Assembly (NCBI RefSeq): GCF_014058425.1
Contig: NZ_CP049366.1
Span: 1,426,001 to 1,490,000, forward strand
Direction: 5' to 3'
Source: Companilactobacillus pabuli
GTDB taxonomy: Bacteria > Bacillota > Bacilli > Lactobacillales > Lactobacillaceae
Length of the DNA stretch: 64,000 nt
Shown in pieces: positions 35,653-44,922 of this stretch. The translations under genes were made by a program, and so were the position numbers. The first letter of the stretch is position 1, and each line of letters opens with the position of its first letter. A model generated the notes under the pieces. That model saw only the letters and a program-made list of their open reading frames with translations. It did not search any database and was not told where the DNA came from.

Positions 35653-37347
35653 CTACATTTCTTCTGGAGCTTTAACACCTAATAGACCAAGTGACATTTG
35701 TAGAACTATTGAAACTGACTTAACAAGTGCAAGTCTTGCTTTAAGACCTTCGTCATCAGCCAAAATCTTACTGTGTGCATAGTATTGGTTAAAGCTCTTA
35801 GCAAGCTTTAGAACATACTTAGCAACAACTGATGGTTCGTAGTCCTTAGCAGCACGTTTAACAACGTCTGGGAAGTTTTGAAGCATCTTGATAGTGTCCC
35901 AAGCCTCTGGATCTGTGAGAGCTAAGTCTTTAGTATCCTTGTAGTCTACATCGCCAGCTTTTCTTAAAATGCTTAATGCACGAGCATTTGTGTATTGAAC
36001 ATAAGGACCAGTTTCACCTTCGAAACGAACAACTTCTTCAAGGTTAAAGTCAAAGCTATCACGACGATCATTTTTCAAATCATGGAAGACTACCGCACCA
36101 ACACCAACTGCTTCAGCAACGGCATCTTTGTTCTTCAAATCTGGGTTCTTTTCTTCGATTTGTTTCTTAGCTAAGTCAACGGCATCATTTAGAACGTTTT
36201 CTAGCAAGATAACACGACCGGAACGAGTTGAAAGTTTCTTACCACCTGTTGTGATCAAGCCAAATGGGATGTAGTCGATATCGTCTGACCAGTCGTAACC
36301 CATTTTCTTAAGAACAATCTTAAGTTTTGTAAAGTGCTCTGCTTGTTCACTACCAACAACGTAAAGTGATTTAACGAAATCGAAAGTATCTTTACGGTAC
36401 TTAGCAGCAGCCAAGTCACGTGTAATGTAAAGTGTGGCACCATCAGTCTTCTTGATCAAAGCTGGTGACAAGTCGTATTCTGACAAATCAACGATTTCAG
36501 CACCACGACTTTCCTTTAGAAGACCTTTTTCTTCAAGTGTATCAACGATAGCATCCATCTTGTCGTTGTAGAATGATTCACCAGTAAAGTGATCAAATTG
36601 AACATCTAGACGATCATAGATCTTTTGGAATTCCTTTAATGAAAGTTCCTTGAACCATGTCCAAAGTGCCAAAGCTTCTTTGTCGCCGTCTTCCATCTTC
36701 TTGAACCAAGCACGAGCCTCGTCATCAAGTTCTGGTTTTTCTTCAGCTTCCTTGTGGAAACGTACATAATACTTCAATAGGTTGTTGATTGGATCAGCTT
36801 CGACTTCTTCAACAGAACCCCATAATTTGTATCCAACGATCAACTTACCGAATTGAGTTCCCCAGTCACCCAAGTGATTGATCTTAACTGGATTGTAATT
36901 TAATTTTGAAATAATTTTAGCAATTGAGTTACCGATAACTGTTGAACGTAAGTGACCCATTGACATTGGCTTAGCAATGTTAGGTGATGACATATCGATT
37001 GGAACGTTACGTCCCTTACCTTGATCGGCATTACCATAGTTTGTTTGTTCAGTTAAAACTGTCTTCAAAATATCTTTTGAAAAGGCTTCTTTATCTAGGA
37101 AGAAATTGATATAAGCACCAGTATTTACAACTTTTTCAAAACCAGTTGTATCGATCTTGCCAACTAATTCTTCAGCAATCATGTTAGGTGCTTTGTGCAA
37201 TGTCTTAGCCAAGATAAATGTTGGGAAAGCATAGTCACCCAAATCTGAAGTCTTAGGCTTCTCGATCAATTTTGTAACTTGTTCCTCAGTAATTTCCTCT
37301 GGTAAAACTTTAACTAGTGCATCTACTACTTGTTTCTTAAAATCCAT
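35653..37347 (-). CDS. argS: Arginyl-tRNA synthetase
   Basis: A 564-aa class I synthetase. N-terminal Add-1 domain (about 1-100), HIGH-type motif SSPNIAKPMSMGHLRST, KMSKS-type motif reduced to KKLSTRSG, and a DALR anticodon-binding C-terminus (YTNARALSIL, YYAHSKIL). GGAGGAAAAT lies before the ATG. Preceded by an Arg-specific T-box leader and located directly downstream of the arginine deiminase operon. Confidence 0.96.
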   Translation of the reverse strand: MDFKKQVVDALVKVLPEEITEEQVTKLIEKPKTSDLGDYAFPTFILAKTLHKAPNMIAEELVGKIDTTGFEKVVNTGAYINFFLDKEAFSKDILKTVLTEQTNYGNADQGKGRNVPIDMSSPNIAKPMSMGHLRSTVIGNSIAKIISKLNYNPVKINHLGDWGTQFGKLIVGYKLWGSVEEVEADPINNLLKYYVRFHKEAEEKPELDDEARAWFKKMEDGDKEALALWTWFKELSLKEFQKIYDRLDVQFDHFTGESFYNDKMDAIVDTLEEKGLLKESRGAEIVDLSEYDLSPALIKKTDGATLYITRDLAAAKYRKDTFDFVKSLYVVGSEQAEHFTKLKIVLKKMGYDWSDDIDYIPFGLITTGGKKLSTRSGRVILLENVLNDAVDLAKKQIEEKNPDLKNKDAVAEAVGVGAVVFHDLKNDRRDSFDFNLEEVVRFEGETGPYVQYTNARALSILRKAGDVDYKDTKDLALTDPEAWDTIKMLQNFPDVVKRAAKDYEPSVVAKYVLKLAKSFNQYYAHSKILADDEGLKARLALVKSVSIVLQMSLGLLGVKAPEEM

Positions 37348-37365
37348 ATTTTCCTCCTTTAGATA

Positions 37366-37570
37366 AAAAAAACGCCTCTTCCAATAAACTATATTGAAAG
37401 AGACGAGATTTCCCGCGGTACCACTCTAATTGATTAATATCCACTCATTAATTGATTATTCATTTTTGTAAGAAGGGTGCGACTTAATCTTTGATTTGGT
37501 CAACTCTCACCAAGACATGACCTCGCTTAAAATCTCACGATTAATTATTCCCTCTTTTGCACAAGTATGA
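37366..37570 (-). promoter_or_regulatory. T-box leader (Arg) of argS
   Basis: On the minus strand the T-box AGTGGTACCGCGG (37413-37425) precedes the terminator hairpin CGTCTCTT...AAGAGGCG with eight T (37366-37405). Candidate specifier CGC (Arg) lies at 37479-37481, followed by ACCCTTC, the same context as the thrS specifier. Uncharged tRNA-Arg should allow read-through into argS. The 5' boundary is approximate. Confidence 0.93.
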
Positions 37571-37598
37571 TAGCACATTAATTTGCCAATAACAATAA

Positions 37599-38540
37599 TT
37601 ATTTGTGAATAACTGTTCCCTTATTACCAGCAATAATTTCCTTAACATCATCCAAGGCACCGATTACGGCAGGCTTGCCTGTAGCTTTAACGAAAGCAAC
37701 GGCGGCTTGAACCTTGGGCATCATACTACCTTTAGCAAATTCCTCATTGTCAATGTGTGTTTGAATTTCGTCAGCTGTAACGTCAAAAATTTCTTCTTGA
37801 TTTGGCTTACCGAAATTGTAGAAGACTCCGCCAACGGAAGTCAAAATGATTAATTTATCAGCATCAACTAATTGGGCAATCTTAGAAGCACCGAAATCTT
37901 TATCGATAACAGCTTCTTTACCAATTAATTTATCTCCATCTTTCACTACTGGAATACCGCCACCACCGGCAACGATTGGAATAACGCCAGCTTTAGAAAT
38001 AGCCTCAATAGCTGGATATTCGTTGATCTCAACGGGTTTTGGTGATGGAACAACACGACGATAGCCACGACCGGCGTCTTCAACGATCACCCAATCTGGA
38101 TGTTCTTTTTGAAGACTTGGAACCTCATCTTCAGTATAGAAAGGTCCAATAGGTTTTGTAGGGTCACTGAAGGCTGGGTCGTTTTGGTCAACAATCGTTT
38201 GTGTGATCAAAGTTACAACTTGCTTGTTAATACCATTTTTGAGCATAACTTCTTTCATGGCATTTTGGAACCAGTAACCGATACTACCTTCTGTCATAGC
38301 ACCACAAGTATCTAATGGCAAAGCTGGATTCTTTTCACTGTCGGCTGCAGCTTGTTGCAACAACAAATTACCAACTTGTGGACCATTACCGTGTGTAATG
38401 ATCAAATCCTTATCACTCTTAACGAATTCTACTAGTGACTCACAAGTTTGCATAACAGCGTGTTGTTGAGCTTTTGCACTAGCATCCTTACTTAAAATAG
38501 CGTTACCACCTAAAGCAACCACGATACGTTCTTTTGTCAT
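37599..38540 (-). CDS. arcC: Carbamate kinase
   Basis: A 313-aa enzyme that makes ATP from carbamoyl phosphate, the energy-yielding last step of the arginine deiminase pathway. Motifs: VALGGNAIL near the N-terminus, THGNGPQVGNLLLQ, VVPSPKP and IVAGGGGIPVV. The ATG at 38540 has GAGGAGAG upstream. Last arc gene of the leftward operon, 19 codons or fewer after arcT. Confidence 0.96.
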   Translation of the reverse strand: MTKERIVVALGGNAILSKDASAKAQQHAVMQTCESLVEFVKSDKDLIITHGNGPQVGNLLLQQAAADSEKNPALPLDTCGAMTEGSIGYWFQNAMKEVMLKNGINKQVVTLITQTIVDQNDPAFSDPTKPIGPFYTEDEVPSLQKEHPDWVIVEDAGRGYRRVVPSPKPVEINEYPAIEAISKAGVIPIVAGGGGIPVVKDGDKLIGKEAVIDKDFGASKIAQLVDADKLIILTSVGGVFYNFGKPNQEEIFDVTADEIQTHIDNEEFAKGSMMPKVQAAVAFVKATGKPAVIGALDDVKEIIAGNKGTVIHK

Positions 38541-38573
38541 AATAACTCTCCTCAAAATGAGCGAAAAAATCGC

Positions 38574-39680
38574 TTAATTAGCTTGTAAATAATCTCCTAA
38601 AACTTCTAAACCTTTAGTCAAGGTCTCGTGTGGTGCACAATATCCTAATCTGGCATATCCCGGTGTATCGAAAGCTTCTCCTGGAACTAGTAGGACCCCA
38701 GTATCTTTCAATAAATCTTTACAAAATTCCAAACTAGACTTCTTAGTTTCGAGCTTCACAAATGACGTCGACACCCCATTTGGAAAGACGCAACTGATTT
38801 TATCCGTTTTTTGAACCCAGTCTTTGAAATATGCTAAATTATCGAGCACGATTTTTTTATTACGATTTAATACTTTATCTTTATTTTCCAAAATCAAACA
38901 TGCCATCTGGTCGCTGAAAACTCCAGAACAGATCATCGTATAGTCACGATACTTTCTAAAAATATCAGCGAGCTGCGAATTAGTAGCTGTCCAACCTACT
39001 CGAATTCCTGGCATTGAATAAGTTTTGGATAATGAATTAGTAGAAATACCCTTATCGTACAAATCAACGATTGGGGCAAAATCAACACTATCATCAAATG
39101 GTAAATAAACTTCATCCACCAAAATATAAGCACCAACGCTTTTGGCAACTTCAACGACTTGTTTTAAGAACTTCCTATCTAAAATCGTTCCAGTTGGATT
39201 ATTCGCATTGTTGATGCAGATCATCTTAGTATTAGGACGAATCAATTTCTTTAATTCTTCGATGTCTGGATACCAATTCTTATCTTCATGTAATTTCCAA
39301 AAGCTAACCTCAGCTCCTAATGATCTCGGGATGTCATAGAGCTGTTGATAACTAGGATAAACGCTGATAACGTGATCTCCTGGTTCGATCAAAGAATAAA
39401 TCGCCAAGAGATTAGCACCAGTAGCACCATTTGTTTGCAGAATATTGTCGGGAGCAACATTCTGATACATCTTACTTACTTCTTTTTTAAAAGTTGGTGA
39501 ACCTTCGATCCAACCATAATTCATTTTTTGTTCGTTAAGTTGATTATAAATATCAGCTTGGGTCAATTTCTTGATCTCATCCATTGAAAATGATGTGATC
39601 GTACTTTGAGCCAAATCATATTTGGCTTCTCGTTCGTGGACGTTTAACCACTCTTCAACACCAAATCCAGCTATTTTCAT
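38574..39680 (-). CDS. arcT: PLP-dependent aminotransferase of the arc operon
   Basis: A 368-aa class I/II aminotransferase. The PLP lysine is in TNSLSKTYSMPGIRVGW, with NNANNPTGTI and a DEVYLPF aspartate. It is called ArcT from its location; its substrate in the pathway is not settled. The ATG at 39680 is preceded by AGGAAG; a GTG at 39689 lies inside that spacing. Between arcD and arcC. Confidence 0.9.
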   Translation of the reverse strand: MKIAGFGVEEWLNVHEREAKYDLAQSTITSFSMDEIKKLTQADIYNQLNEQKMNYGWIEGSPTFKKEVSKMYQNVAPDNILQTNGATGANLLAIYSLIEPGDHVISVYPSYQQLYDIPRSLGAEVSFWKLHEDKNWYPDIEELKKLIRPNTKMICINNANNPTGTILDRKFLKQVVEVAKSVGAYILVDEVYLPFDDSVDFAPIVDLYDKGISTNSLSKTYSMPGIRVGWTATNSQLADIFRKYRDYTMICSGVFSDQMACLILENKDKVLNRNKKIVLDNLAYFKDWVQKTDKISCVFPNGVSTSFVKLETKKSSLEFCKDLLKDTGVLLVPGEAFDTPGYARLGYCAPHETLTKGLEVLGDYLQAN

Positions 39681-39692
39681 ATTCAACACTTC

Positions 39693-41105
39693 CTAGATTT
39701 TAATTGAGCCGGTAGCAGTCATAACGATACTGATGATTGCCAACATAACGATAATTATTGACCACATAATCTCTGATTTTGTTAGTTTTCCACCATCGAG
39801 ACCATATTCTTTTTTGGCACGATAGTAGAAATAGATTCCTGGCAAATAACCGATACAAACTAGAATTAAGTAATGTAAACCAGCTAAAGCAATGGCAATA
39901 ATTTGAAAAGCTGCCGCAAAGATTCCTATCCACAATTGTTTCGTATCTTTATTTTGGAGTGAGAATTTGATTTGATACAAACTAACGAAGATATAGCAAA
40001 CTACGATAGCAGCCGTACAAAGTGACAAGGCAAAATTGTAAGCTTCTTCAGAGAATAAGAGGATCACTAAGAAGACTTGAATCAAACTGGCCGTCAAGAC
40101 TAATGAGAAAGTTGGCGCACCATTTTTATTCTTTTTACCAAATGAAGATGGCAACATTTTTTCTTCCGCCATCAACATTGTCGTGTCAGCTGGCAACATT
40201 GTCCAAGATAACCAAGAACCCAAAATAGCAATTATCAAGCCGATACCGATAAAGGCACCACCCCATTTTCCAACCATATCTTGGAAAATATAAAGCATAG
40301 CAGGTTGATTGATCTTAGCTAATTCATTTTGTGACAAGTAACCATATGGTAAAACTGAAGCCAAAACATAAATTACTAGTAAACTGATAATTCCGATGAT
40401 CGTAGCTTTTCCGGCATCATTTTTACTTTGGGCACGAGATGACAACATACTAGCACCTTCAACACCAACGAAAACCCACATCATGATCATCAAACATGAT
40501 CTAAATTGTTCGACTAAATTGCTGCTTCCAGCGACACCACTAGCCACGTTGGACCAGAAGTGAGCTGTAAAAATTCCGCCCTTAAATACGAAGATTCCGA
40601 CAACGATAAAGGCAAATAATGGAATCAACTTACAAATAGTAATAATTGTGTTCATCGCAGCAGCTGATTCAACCCCACGATTAACGATAAAGGTCAACAT
40701 CCAAGAAACGATACTTGCAAAAATTACCGAAGGAATGTTTTGTCCACCTTTAAAGATTGGAAAAAAGTAACCTAATGAACTCATTAAGACGGTCGCAAAG
40801 GCCACGTTTCCTAACCAAGCTGATAGCCAATAACCCCATCCACTAACGAATCCAGCAAAATTTCCGAAGCCGACTTGCGCATAAGCCTGAATACCTTCAG
40901 ATTCTGGTTGTTTCAGTAACAAATTATTCAACGACATGGCTAACATCATAATTCCAAATCCAACGACGAGCCATGCCAACAAAACTGGACCAGGAGCTGC
41001 TCCTGACGCTAGTGAGCTGGTTAAGGTAAAAACACCTGAGCCAATAGAACTTGTAACAACAGCCGCTGTTAAAGCTCCGAGTGATAGACCCTTCTTTTCT
41101 TCCAT
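39693..41105 (-). CDS. arcD: Arginine/ornithine antiporter
   Basis: A 470-aa APC-superfamily transporter with about 12 transmembrane segments that exchanges external arginine for ornithine. N-terminal consensus SSIGSGVFTL, family stretch QPESEGIQAYAQVGFGNFAG and WVFVGVEGASMLSSRA. The ATG at 41105 lies after AGGAATG. It follows a terminator-like hairpin after arcB, so expression may drop from arcAB to arcDTC. Confidence 0.93.
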   Translation of the reverse strand: MEEKKGLSLGALTAAVVTSSIGSGVFTLTSSLASGAAPGPVLLAWLVVGFGIMMLAMSLNNLLLKQPESEGIQAYAQVGFGNFAGFVSGWGYWLSAWLGNVAFATVLMSSLGYFFPIFKGGQNIPSVIFASIVSWMLTFIVNRGVESAAAMNTIITICKLIPLFAFIVVGIFVFKGGIFTAHFWSNVASGVAGSSNLVEQFRSCLMIMMWVFVGVEGASMLSSRAQSKNDAGKATIIGIISLLVIYVLASVLPYGYLSQNELAKINQPAMLYIFQDMVGKWGGAFIGIGLIIAILGSWLSWTMLPADTTMLMAEEKMLPSSFGKKNKNGAPTFSLVLTASLIQVFLVILLFSEEAYNFALSLCTAAIVVCYIFVSLYQIKFSLQNKDTKQLWIGIFAAAFQIIAIALAGLHYLILVCIGYLPGIYFYYRAKKEYGLDGGKLTKSEIMWSIIIVMLAIISIVMTATGSIKI

Positions 41106-41142
41106 ATTAATCATTCCTTATTTTTTCAAAAATTAAAAAATG

Positions 41143-41172
41143 AAAAAGGGCCAACCATTACGATTAGCCCTT
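41143..41172 (-). terminator. Terminator-like hairpin between arcB and arcD
   Basis: The imperfect stem AAGGGCTAATCG/TGGTTGGCCCTT is followed by T runs on the minus strand. Inside an operon this may be a partial terminator or an mRNA processing and stabilising hairpin. Confidence 0.65.
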
Positions 41173-41185
41173 CTTCAATAACTGA

Positions 41186-42223
41186 TTAAACCTTAGGGAT
41201 GAACAAGTTACCTAGAGTTGCTGCCATAATGGCTTTAATGGAGTGCATTCTGTTTTCAGCTTCTTCAAATTGACGTGCATATTTGCTTCTGAAGACTTCG
41301 TCTGTTACTTCCATTTCACTTAGACCATATTTGTCTTTGATGTCTTGTCCATATTGTGTATTTGTATCATGGAATGCTGGTAAGCAATGCATGAAGATGA
41401 TTTGGTCGTCAGGTTGACCAGTCTTCTTGATCATATCCATGTTTACTTGATATGGTTTGAGAAGTTTAATTCTTTCATCCCATTGACTTTCTTCACCCAT
41501 TGATACCCATACATCCGTATAGATAACGTTTGTACCTTTAACACCTTCTTCGATGTTATCAGTAATTAAGAACTTGCTGCCTGATTCTTCAGCATACTTC
41601 TTAGCTGTGTCAACAACGCTTTGATCTGGGAACAATTCTTTAGGTGCAACGATGTGGATGTTTACTCCAAGCATTGAACCTGTAACTAAGAAACTGTTAG
41701 CCATGTTGTTTCTACCATCACCAACGAATGTCAAAGTCTTACCTTTGATACTGCCAAATGTTTCTTTCATTGTCATGAAGTCAGCCAACATTTGTGTTGG
41801 ATGCCATTCATCTGTCAAACCGTTCCAAACTGGAACGCCTGAGTATTTAGCAAGATCTTCAACAACTTGTTGTGAGAATCCACGGAATTCGATACCGTCA
41901 AACATGCTACCTAGAACACGTCCTGTATCTTCAACACTTTCCTTTTTACCTAGTTGAATATCGCCGGCACCCAAAAATTCGGGGTGAGCACCTAAGTCAA
42001 TAGCAGCTGTAGTAAAGGCTGAACGTGTTCTTGTTGATGTCTTTTCAAATAGTAAGGCAATGTTCTTACCTTCTAGATAATGATGTGGTATGCCCTTTTT
42101 CTTAAGAGCTTTTAAATGAAGTCCAAAATCAATTAAGTATTCCAATTCTGCAGGTGTGTAGTCTTTTTCGGCTAAAAGGCTTCTGCCTTGAAATACTGAT
42201 GTTTCTTTTCCTTTATAATCCAA
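41186..42223 (-). CDS. arcB: Catabolic ornithine carbamoyltransferase
   Basis: A 345-aa enzyme that phosphorolyses citrulline to ornithine and carbamoyl phosphate. Carbamoyl phosphate site STRTR within [11 protein letters not shown], and the ornithine site with HCLPAF. Length fits the catabolic class. The start is a TTG (42221-42223) after GGAGGGATC. Second gene of the arc operon. Confidence 0.95.
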   Translation of the reverse strand: MDYKGKETSVFQGRSLLAEKDYTPAELEYLIDFGLHLKALKKKGIPHHYLEGKNIALLFEKTSTRTRSAFTTAAIDLGAHPEFLGAGDIQLGKKESVEDTGRVLGSMFDGIEFRGFSQQVVEDLAKYSGVPVWNGLTDEWHPTQMLADFMTMKETFGSIKGKTLTFVGDGRNNMANSFLVTGSMLGVNIHIVAPKELFPDQSVVDTAKKYAEESGSKFLITDNIEEGVKGTNVIYTDVWVSMGEESQWDERIKLLKPYQVNMDMIKKTGQPDDQIIFMHCLPAFHDTNTQYGQDIKDKYGLSEMEVTDEVFRSKYARQFEEAENRMHSIKAIMAATLGNLFIPKV

Positions 42224-42287
42224 AATGATCCCTCCAAAAATGATGAGTTAAGGCTAGTCTAGCACATTTTTTCTAATTAAATTAAAT

Positions 42288-43517
42288 TTACTTTAAGTCT
42301 TCACGTACTAATGGCATACTCATGCAACGAGGGCCCCCACGACCACGTGATAATTCACTAGAGATTGTTTCCAATACTTTCAAGCCGTGTTGTCTTAGCA
42401 TTTCGTTTGAAACGTAGTTACGATCATAAGTAACAACGACACCAGGTGCAATGGCTAGAGTATTTGATCCATCATTCCATTGTTCTCTAGGAGCAACGAT
42501 AGGATCACCATTACCTGTTGGAATCAAATCTAGATCATCAAGACCAAGTTCTTTCTTTAGAACAGCCTTTAGATCTTGATTGTGTTCATAAGTCAAATCA
42601 CCATCTTTAGTTGGATGAATTGTCCAAGTATCGATCTTGCCACCTTCGCCAAGGATTCCTGGATGAACTGTAAATTGATCGTAATTGATCATTGTAAATA
42701 CAGTATCCAAGTGCATCATTGCGTGGTTGTGTGGAATCTTGATAGCAATTACTGTGTCGTACTTGCTGTCTTTGAACAAGTTTCTAGCGATGTCTTGAAT
42801 AGCAGTTGCTGATGTTCTTTGTGAAACACCAATTGCTAGTACGTGGTCGCTAAGTACTAATTCGTCTCCACCTTCGATACGATGTGTATGGTTTCTATCA
42901 CGCCATACATGCAAGCCTTTGTTTGCAAAACGTGGATGGTATTTAATGATTGCTTCCATAAACATTGATTCACGTTGTCTTGCAGCGAAAGTCATGTGGT
43001 TAATGCTCAAACCATCACCGATTGAAGCTGCCGGGTCGCGAGTAAAGTAAAGGTTTGGCATTGGGTCCATGAAGAATGGATATTCTGAATCTTCAGCGGC
43101 ACTAACTAAGTCAGTTGGCTTGAAGTCGATATCATTCTTACGAACACCGATCATTAATTGATTTACCATTGCGTGTGTATCAAGACTCATCAAGAATTCC
43201 TTCAATGCGTCATGATCAGCACCAACAGCATAATCTGATTCGCGAAGCATCTTTTCTACAAATGCTTCTTTAACATTTCCAGCATCGATAGCTTCGGCAG
43301 CTAAATCTTCAAGATAAAGAACTTCTGTTCCGTTATCTCTCAAGATTTGAGCAAAATTGTCATGCTCCTTTTGGGCAATTGGTAAATATGGGATATCATC
43401 GAACAATAGTCGGGGCATTGTGTCGGGTGTAATGTTTTCAACTTCTTGTCCGGGACGTTTCAACATTACGACATCCAATTTTCCAATTTCTGAAGTAACA
43501 TGGATTGGCATAGTCAT
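42288..43517 (-). CDS. arcA: Arginine deiminase
   Basis: A 409-aa enzyme that converts arginine to citrulline and ammonia, the first step of the pathway. Family motifs: [25 protein letters not shown] and the C-terminal catalytic Cys398 in [12 protein letters not shown]. The ATG at 43517 is preceded by GGAGTG; a second ATG two codons on is less well spaced. First gene of the operon, under a CcpA-type controlled promoter. Confidence 0.97.
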   Translation of the reverse strand: MTMPIHVTSEIGKLDVVMLKRPGQEVENITPDTMPRLLFDDIPYLPIAQKEHDNFAQILRDNGTEVLYLEDLAAEAIDAGNVKEAFVEKMLRESDYAVGADHDALKEFLMSLDTHAMVNQLMIGVRKNDIDFKPTDLVSAAEDSEYPFFMDPMPNLYFTRDPAASIGDGLSINHMTFAARQRESMFMEAIIKYHPRFANKGLHVWRDRNHTHRIEGGDELVLSDHVLAIGVSQRTSATAIQDIARNLFKDSKYDTVIAIKIPHNHAMMHLDTVFTMINYDQFTVHPGILGEGGKIDTWTIHPTKDGDLTYEHNQDLKAVLKKELGLDDLDLIPTGNGDPIVAPREQWNDGSNTLAIAPGVVVTYDRNYVSNEMLRQHGLKVLETISSELSRGRGGPRCMSMPLVREDLK

Positions 43518-43558
43518 AAAAAATCACTCCTTAATTTTGAATTCCGTTACCAACACCC

Positions 43559-43587
43559 ACTATATCGGACAGGTATGTGTTTTGCAA
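43559..43587 (-). promoter_or_regulatory. arc operon promoter
   Basis: On the minus strand TTGCAA (43582-43587) and TATAGT (43559-43564) are spaced exactly 17 nt, placing the start site near 43552, about 35 nt before arcA. The -35 box lies inside a cre site. Confidence 0.75.
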
Positions 43588-43597
43588 GCGATTTCAT
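43583..43597 (-). promoter_or_regulatory. cre site overlapping the arc promoter
   Basis: ATGAAATCGCTTGCA on the minus strand fits the cre consensus WTGNAANCGNWNNCW at every position and overlaps the -35 box. CcpA-HPr(Ser-P) bound here should block RNA polymerase, giving glucose repression of arginine catabolism. Confidence 0.75.
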
Positions 43598-43659
43598 GAA
43601 ACTATTCCAGTATGAAATATTTTCTAATTTTTGGAGGAAAGCTAATTCGCGTCATATCT

Positions 43660-43674
43660 AGCAAGCGTTTACAC
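43660..43674 (-). promoter_or_regulatory. Second cre-like site upstream of arcA
   Basis: GTGTAAACGCTTGCT on the minus strand matches the cre consensus except at the first base. It lies 77 bp upstream of the first cre site. From here to 43920 the sequence is AT-rich and I see no gene. Confidence 0.6.
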
Positions 43675-43920
43675 TAATTAGAAAAATTTTAATCAAAAAT
43701 TATTTCTCAAAATGTCAAAATAACAGGATATAATTTTATAAATACTTTTCTGAAATAAATTAATTTACAATATCTTGTTCATTTAAAAAACTAATTATCT
43801 ATTAAAAAAAGACTACTTAAATAAAATATTTGGTAATCTTAAGATTTATTTTCAATATGTATAAGATATATTCTTTGAAATATGATTATGAAATAATAAA
43901 AAATATCATGTAAAGAAAGA

Positions 43921-44100
43921 CAATTTTTTAGATCAGGTTGCTGTTGGATGTCGTCGTCTGTTCTGCAAAACTTGTCACTATCACTGAATAAAACCACTGT
44001 TTAGTCCGGAATAGCAAAGGCTCCAAGTCGTGCCCACATTGTTCCAGCCAAATTTGCTTTGCTATGGAGGATGGAATATTTCTACTAACTAAAGAATCAA
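43921..44100 (-). other. GC-richer non-coding block or gene remnant
   Basis: About 180 bases noticeably richer in GC than the AT-rich flanks. A 60-codon minus-strand frame begins at 44110 (GTG) and ends at 43928; its peptide includes SIAKQIWLEQCGHDLEPLLF. Its apparent ribosome binding site is part of the lipoprotein gene's terminator stem, so I do not call it a gene. It may be a remnant or an intergenic repeat copy. Confidence 0.35.
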
Positions 44101-44148
44101 AAAAATCCACTAGAACATCTCTCCTATAGGGATATTCTAGTGGATTTT
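44101..44148 (-). terminator. Lipoprotein gene terminator
   Basis: The inverted repeat AAATCCACTAGAACAT/ATATTCTAGTGGATTT ends in a T run on the minus strand. Confidence 0.85.
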
Positions 44149-44158
44149 AAAATATTAA

Positions 44159-44635
44159 TTATTTTCCGTTCTTTTGAACTGATTTAATAGCGGCTTTGTG
44201 TGAACCTTCATATAGTTTCCATTGCTTGCCATCAGAAGTCTTGATAGTAGTTTTGCCGACCTTAGTGAATTTCCAGTTGAAGTCAGGTTCCTTGATAATT
44301 CTGAAGCCATCGATCTTGAACTTCTTAGCATTATCTTTGTCCATAACGATTTTAGCTTTCTTGAAATCAGTAATAACTTTCTTTGAACCGCTCTTGCTTA
44401 CACGCACGAATTGAACAGTCTTCTTATCTTTACCAGTAAAGAAAGTGATGTACTCATCCTTGTTATCTTTGCTGACACCAACATAAACTTGATTCTTGAT
44501 CTCACTCTTTGTGATCTTTTTAGCAGAATGTTGTTCAGCTTGTTGAGTACTATTATTTGAACAACCAGTTGCTACGGTAGCAAAACCACCCATTAATGAA
44601 ACAGCGGCTAATAAAGTAACCAATGTTTTTTTCAT
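44159..44635 (-). CDS. Putative lipoprotein of unknown function
   Basis: A 158-aa exported protein. Signal peptide MKKTLVTLLAAVSLMGGF and lipobox-like VATGC with a Ser/Asn/Gln-rich linker after the Cys; the mature part is Lys-rich (about one residue in five) with strands such as VYVGVSKDNKDEYITFF and WKFTKVGKTTIKTSDG. The ATG at 44635 has AAGGAG upstream; the frame is open 33 codons further without a site. Single gene with its own terminator. Function not recognised. Confidence 0.75.
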   Translation of the reverse strand: MKKTLVTLLAAVSLMGGFATVATGCSNNSTQQAEQHSAKKITKSEIKNQVYVGVSKDNKDEYITFFTGKDKKTVQFVRVSKSGSKKVITDFKKAKIVMDKDNAKKFKIDGFRIIKEPDFNWKFTKVGKTTIKTSDGKQWKLYEGSHKAAIKSVQKNGK

Positions 44636-44800
44636 TATTATCTTCTCCTTGATGCAATTTATTGATAAAAATTCATCGTCACCCTTGATTTTATGGTAAT
44701 GAAAACTAAAAATCAATTTATATTGTAAATTCAAAGGATTTTTTTAAATATTTCTTATCAATTTGAGCCAAAATATTGTATAATTATATAGTTATCAAAT

Positions 44801-44871
44801 GCGAACTTAGTTTAATGGTAAAATACCAGCTTCCCAAGCTAGTGTCGCGAGTTCGATTCTCGTAGTTCGCT
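44801..44871 (+). tRNA. tRNA-Gly (anticodon CCC)
   Basis: A 71-nt cloverleaf: acceptor GCGAACT/AGTTCGC, D arm GTTT/AAAT, anticodon loop TTCCCAA, T arm GCGAG-TTCGATT-CTCGT, discriminator T, no encoded CCA. The anticodon stem CCAGC/GCTAG contains a C-A mismatch at the 28-42 pair. Confidence 0.92.
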
Positions 44872-44886
44872 TCATATGGAATTTCT

Positions 44887-44922
44887 AAGCCGTTAGTCTT
44901 TTGACTAATGGCTTTTATTTTG
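44887..44922 (+). terminator. Terminator after tRNA-Gly
   Basis: The stem GCCGTTAGTC/GACTAATGGC has a four-T loop, followed by TTTTATTTT. It overlaps the end of the convergent regulator pseudogene. Confidence 0.85.

Noticed and set aside
43680-43920. AT-rich stretch upstream of arcA considered as an origin or promoter array
   Set aside because: No DnaA boxes, iterons or convincing promoter pairs were seen.
43928-44110. 60-codon minus-strand frame with an apparent GGAGAG site and GTG start
   Set aside because: The site and start lie inside the terminator hairpin of the lipoprotein gene, and the peptide matches nothing recognisable.
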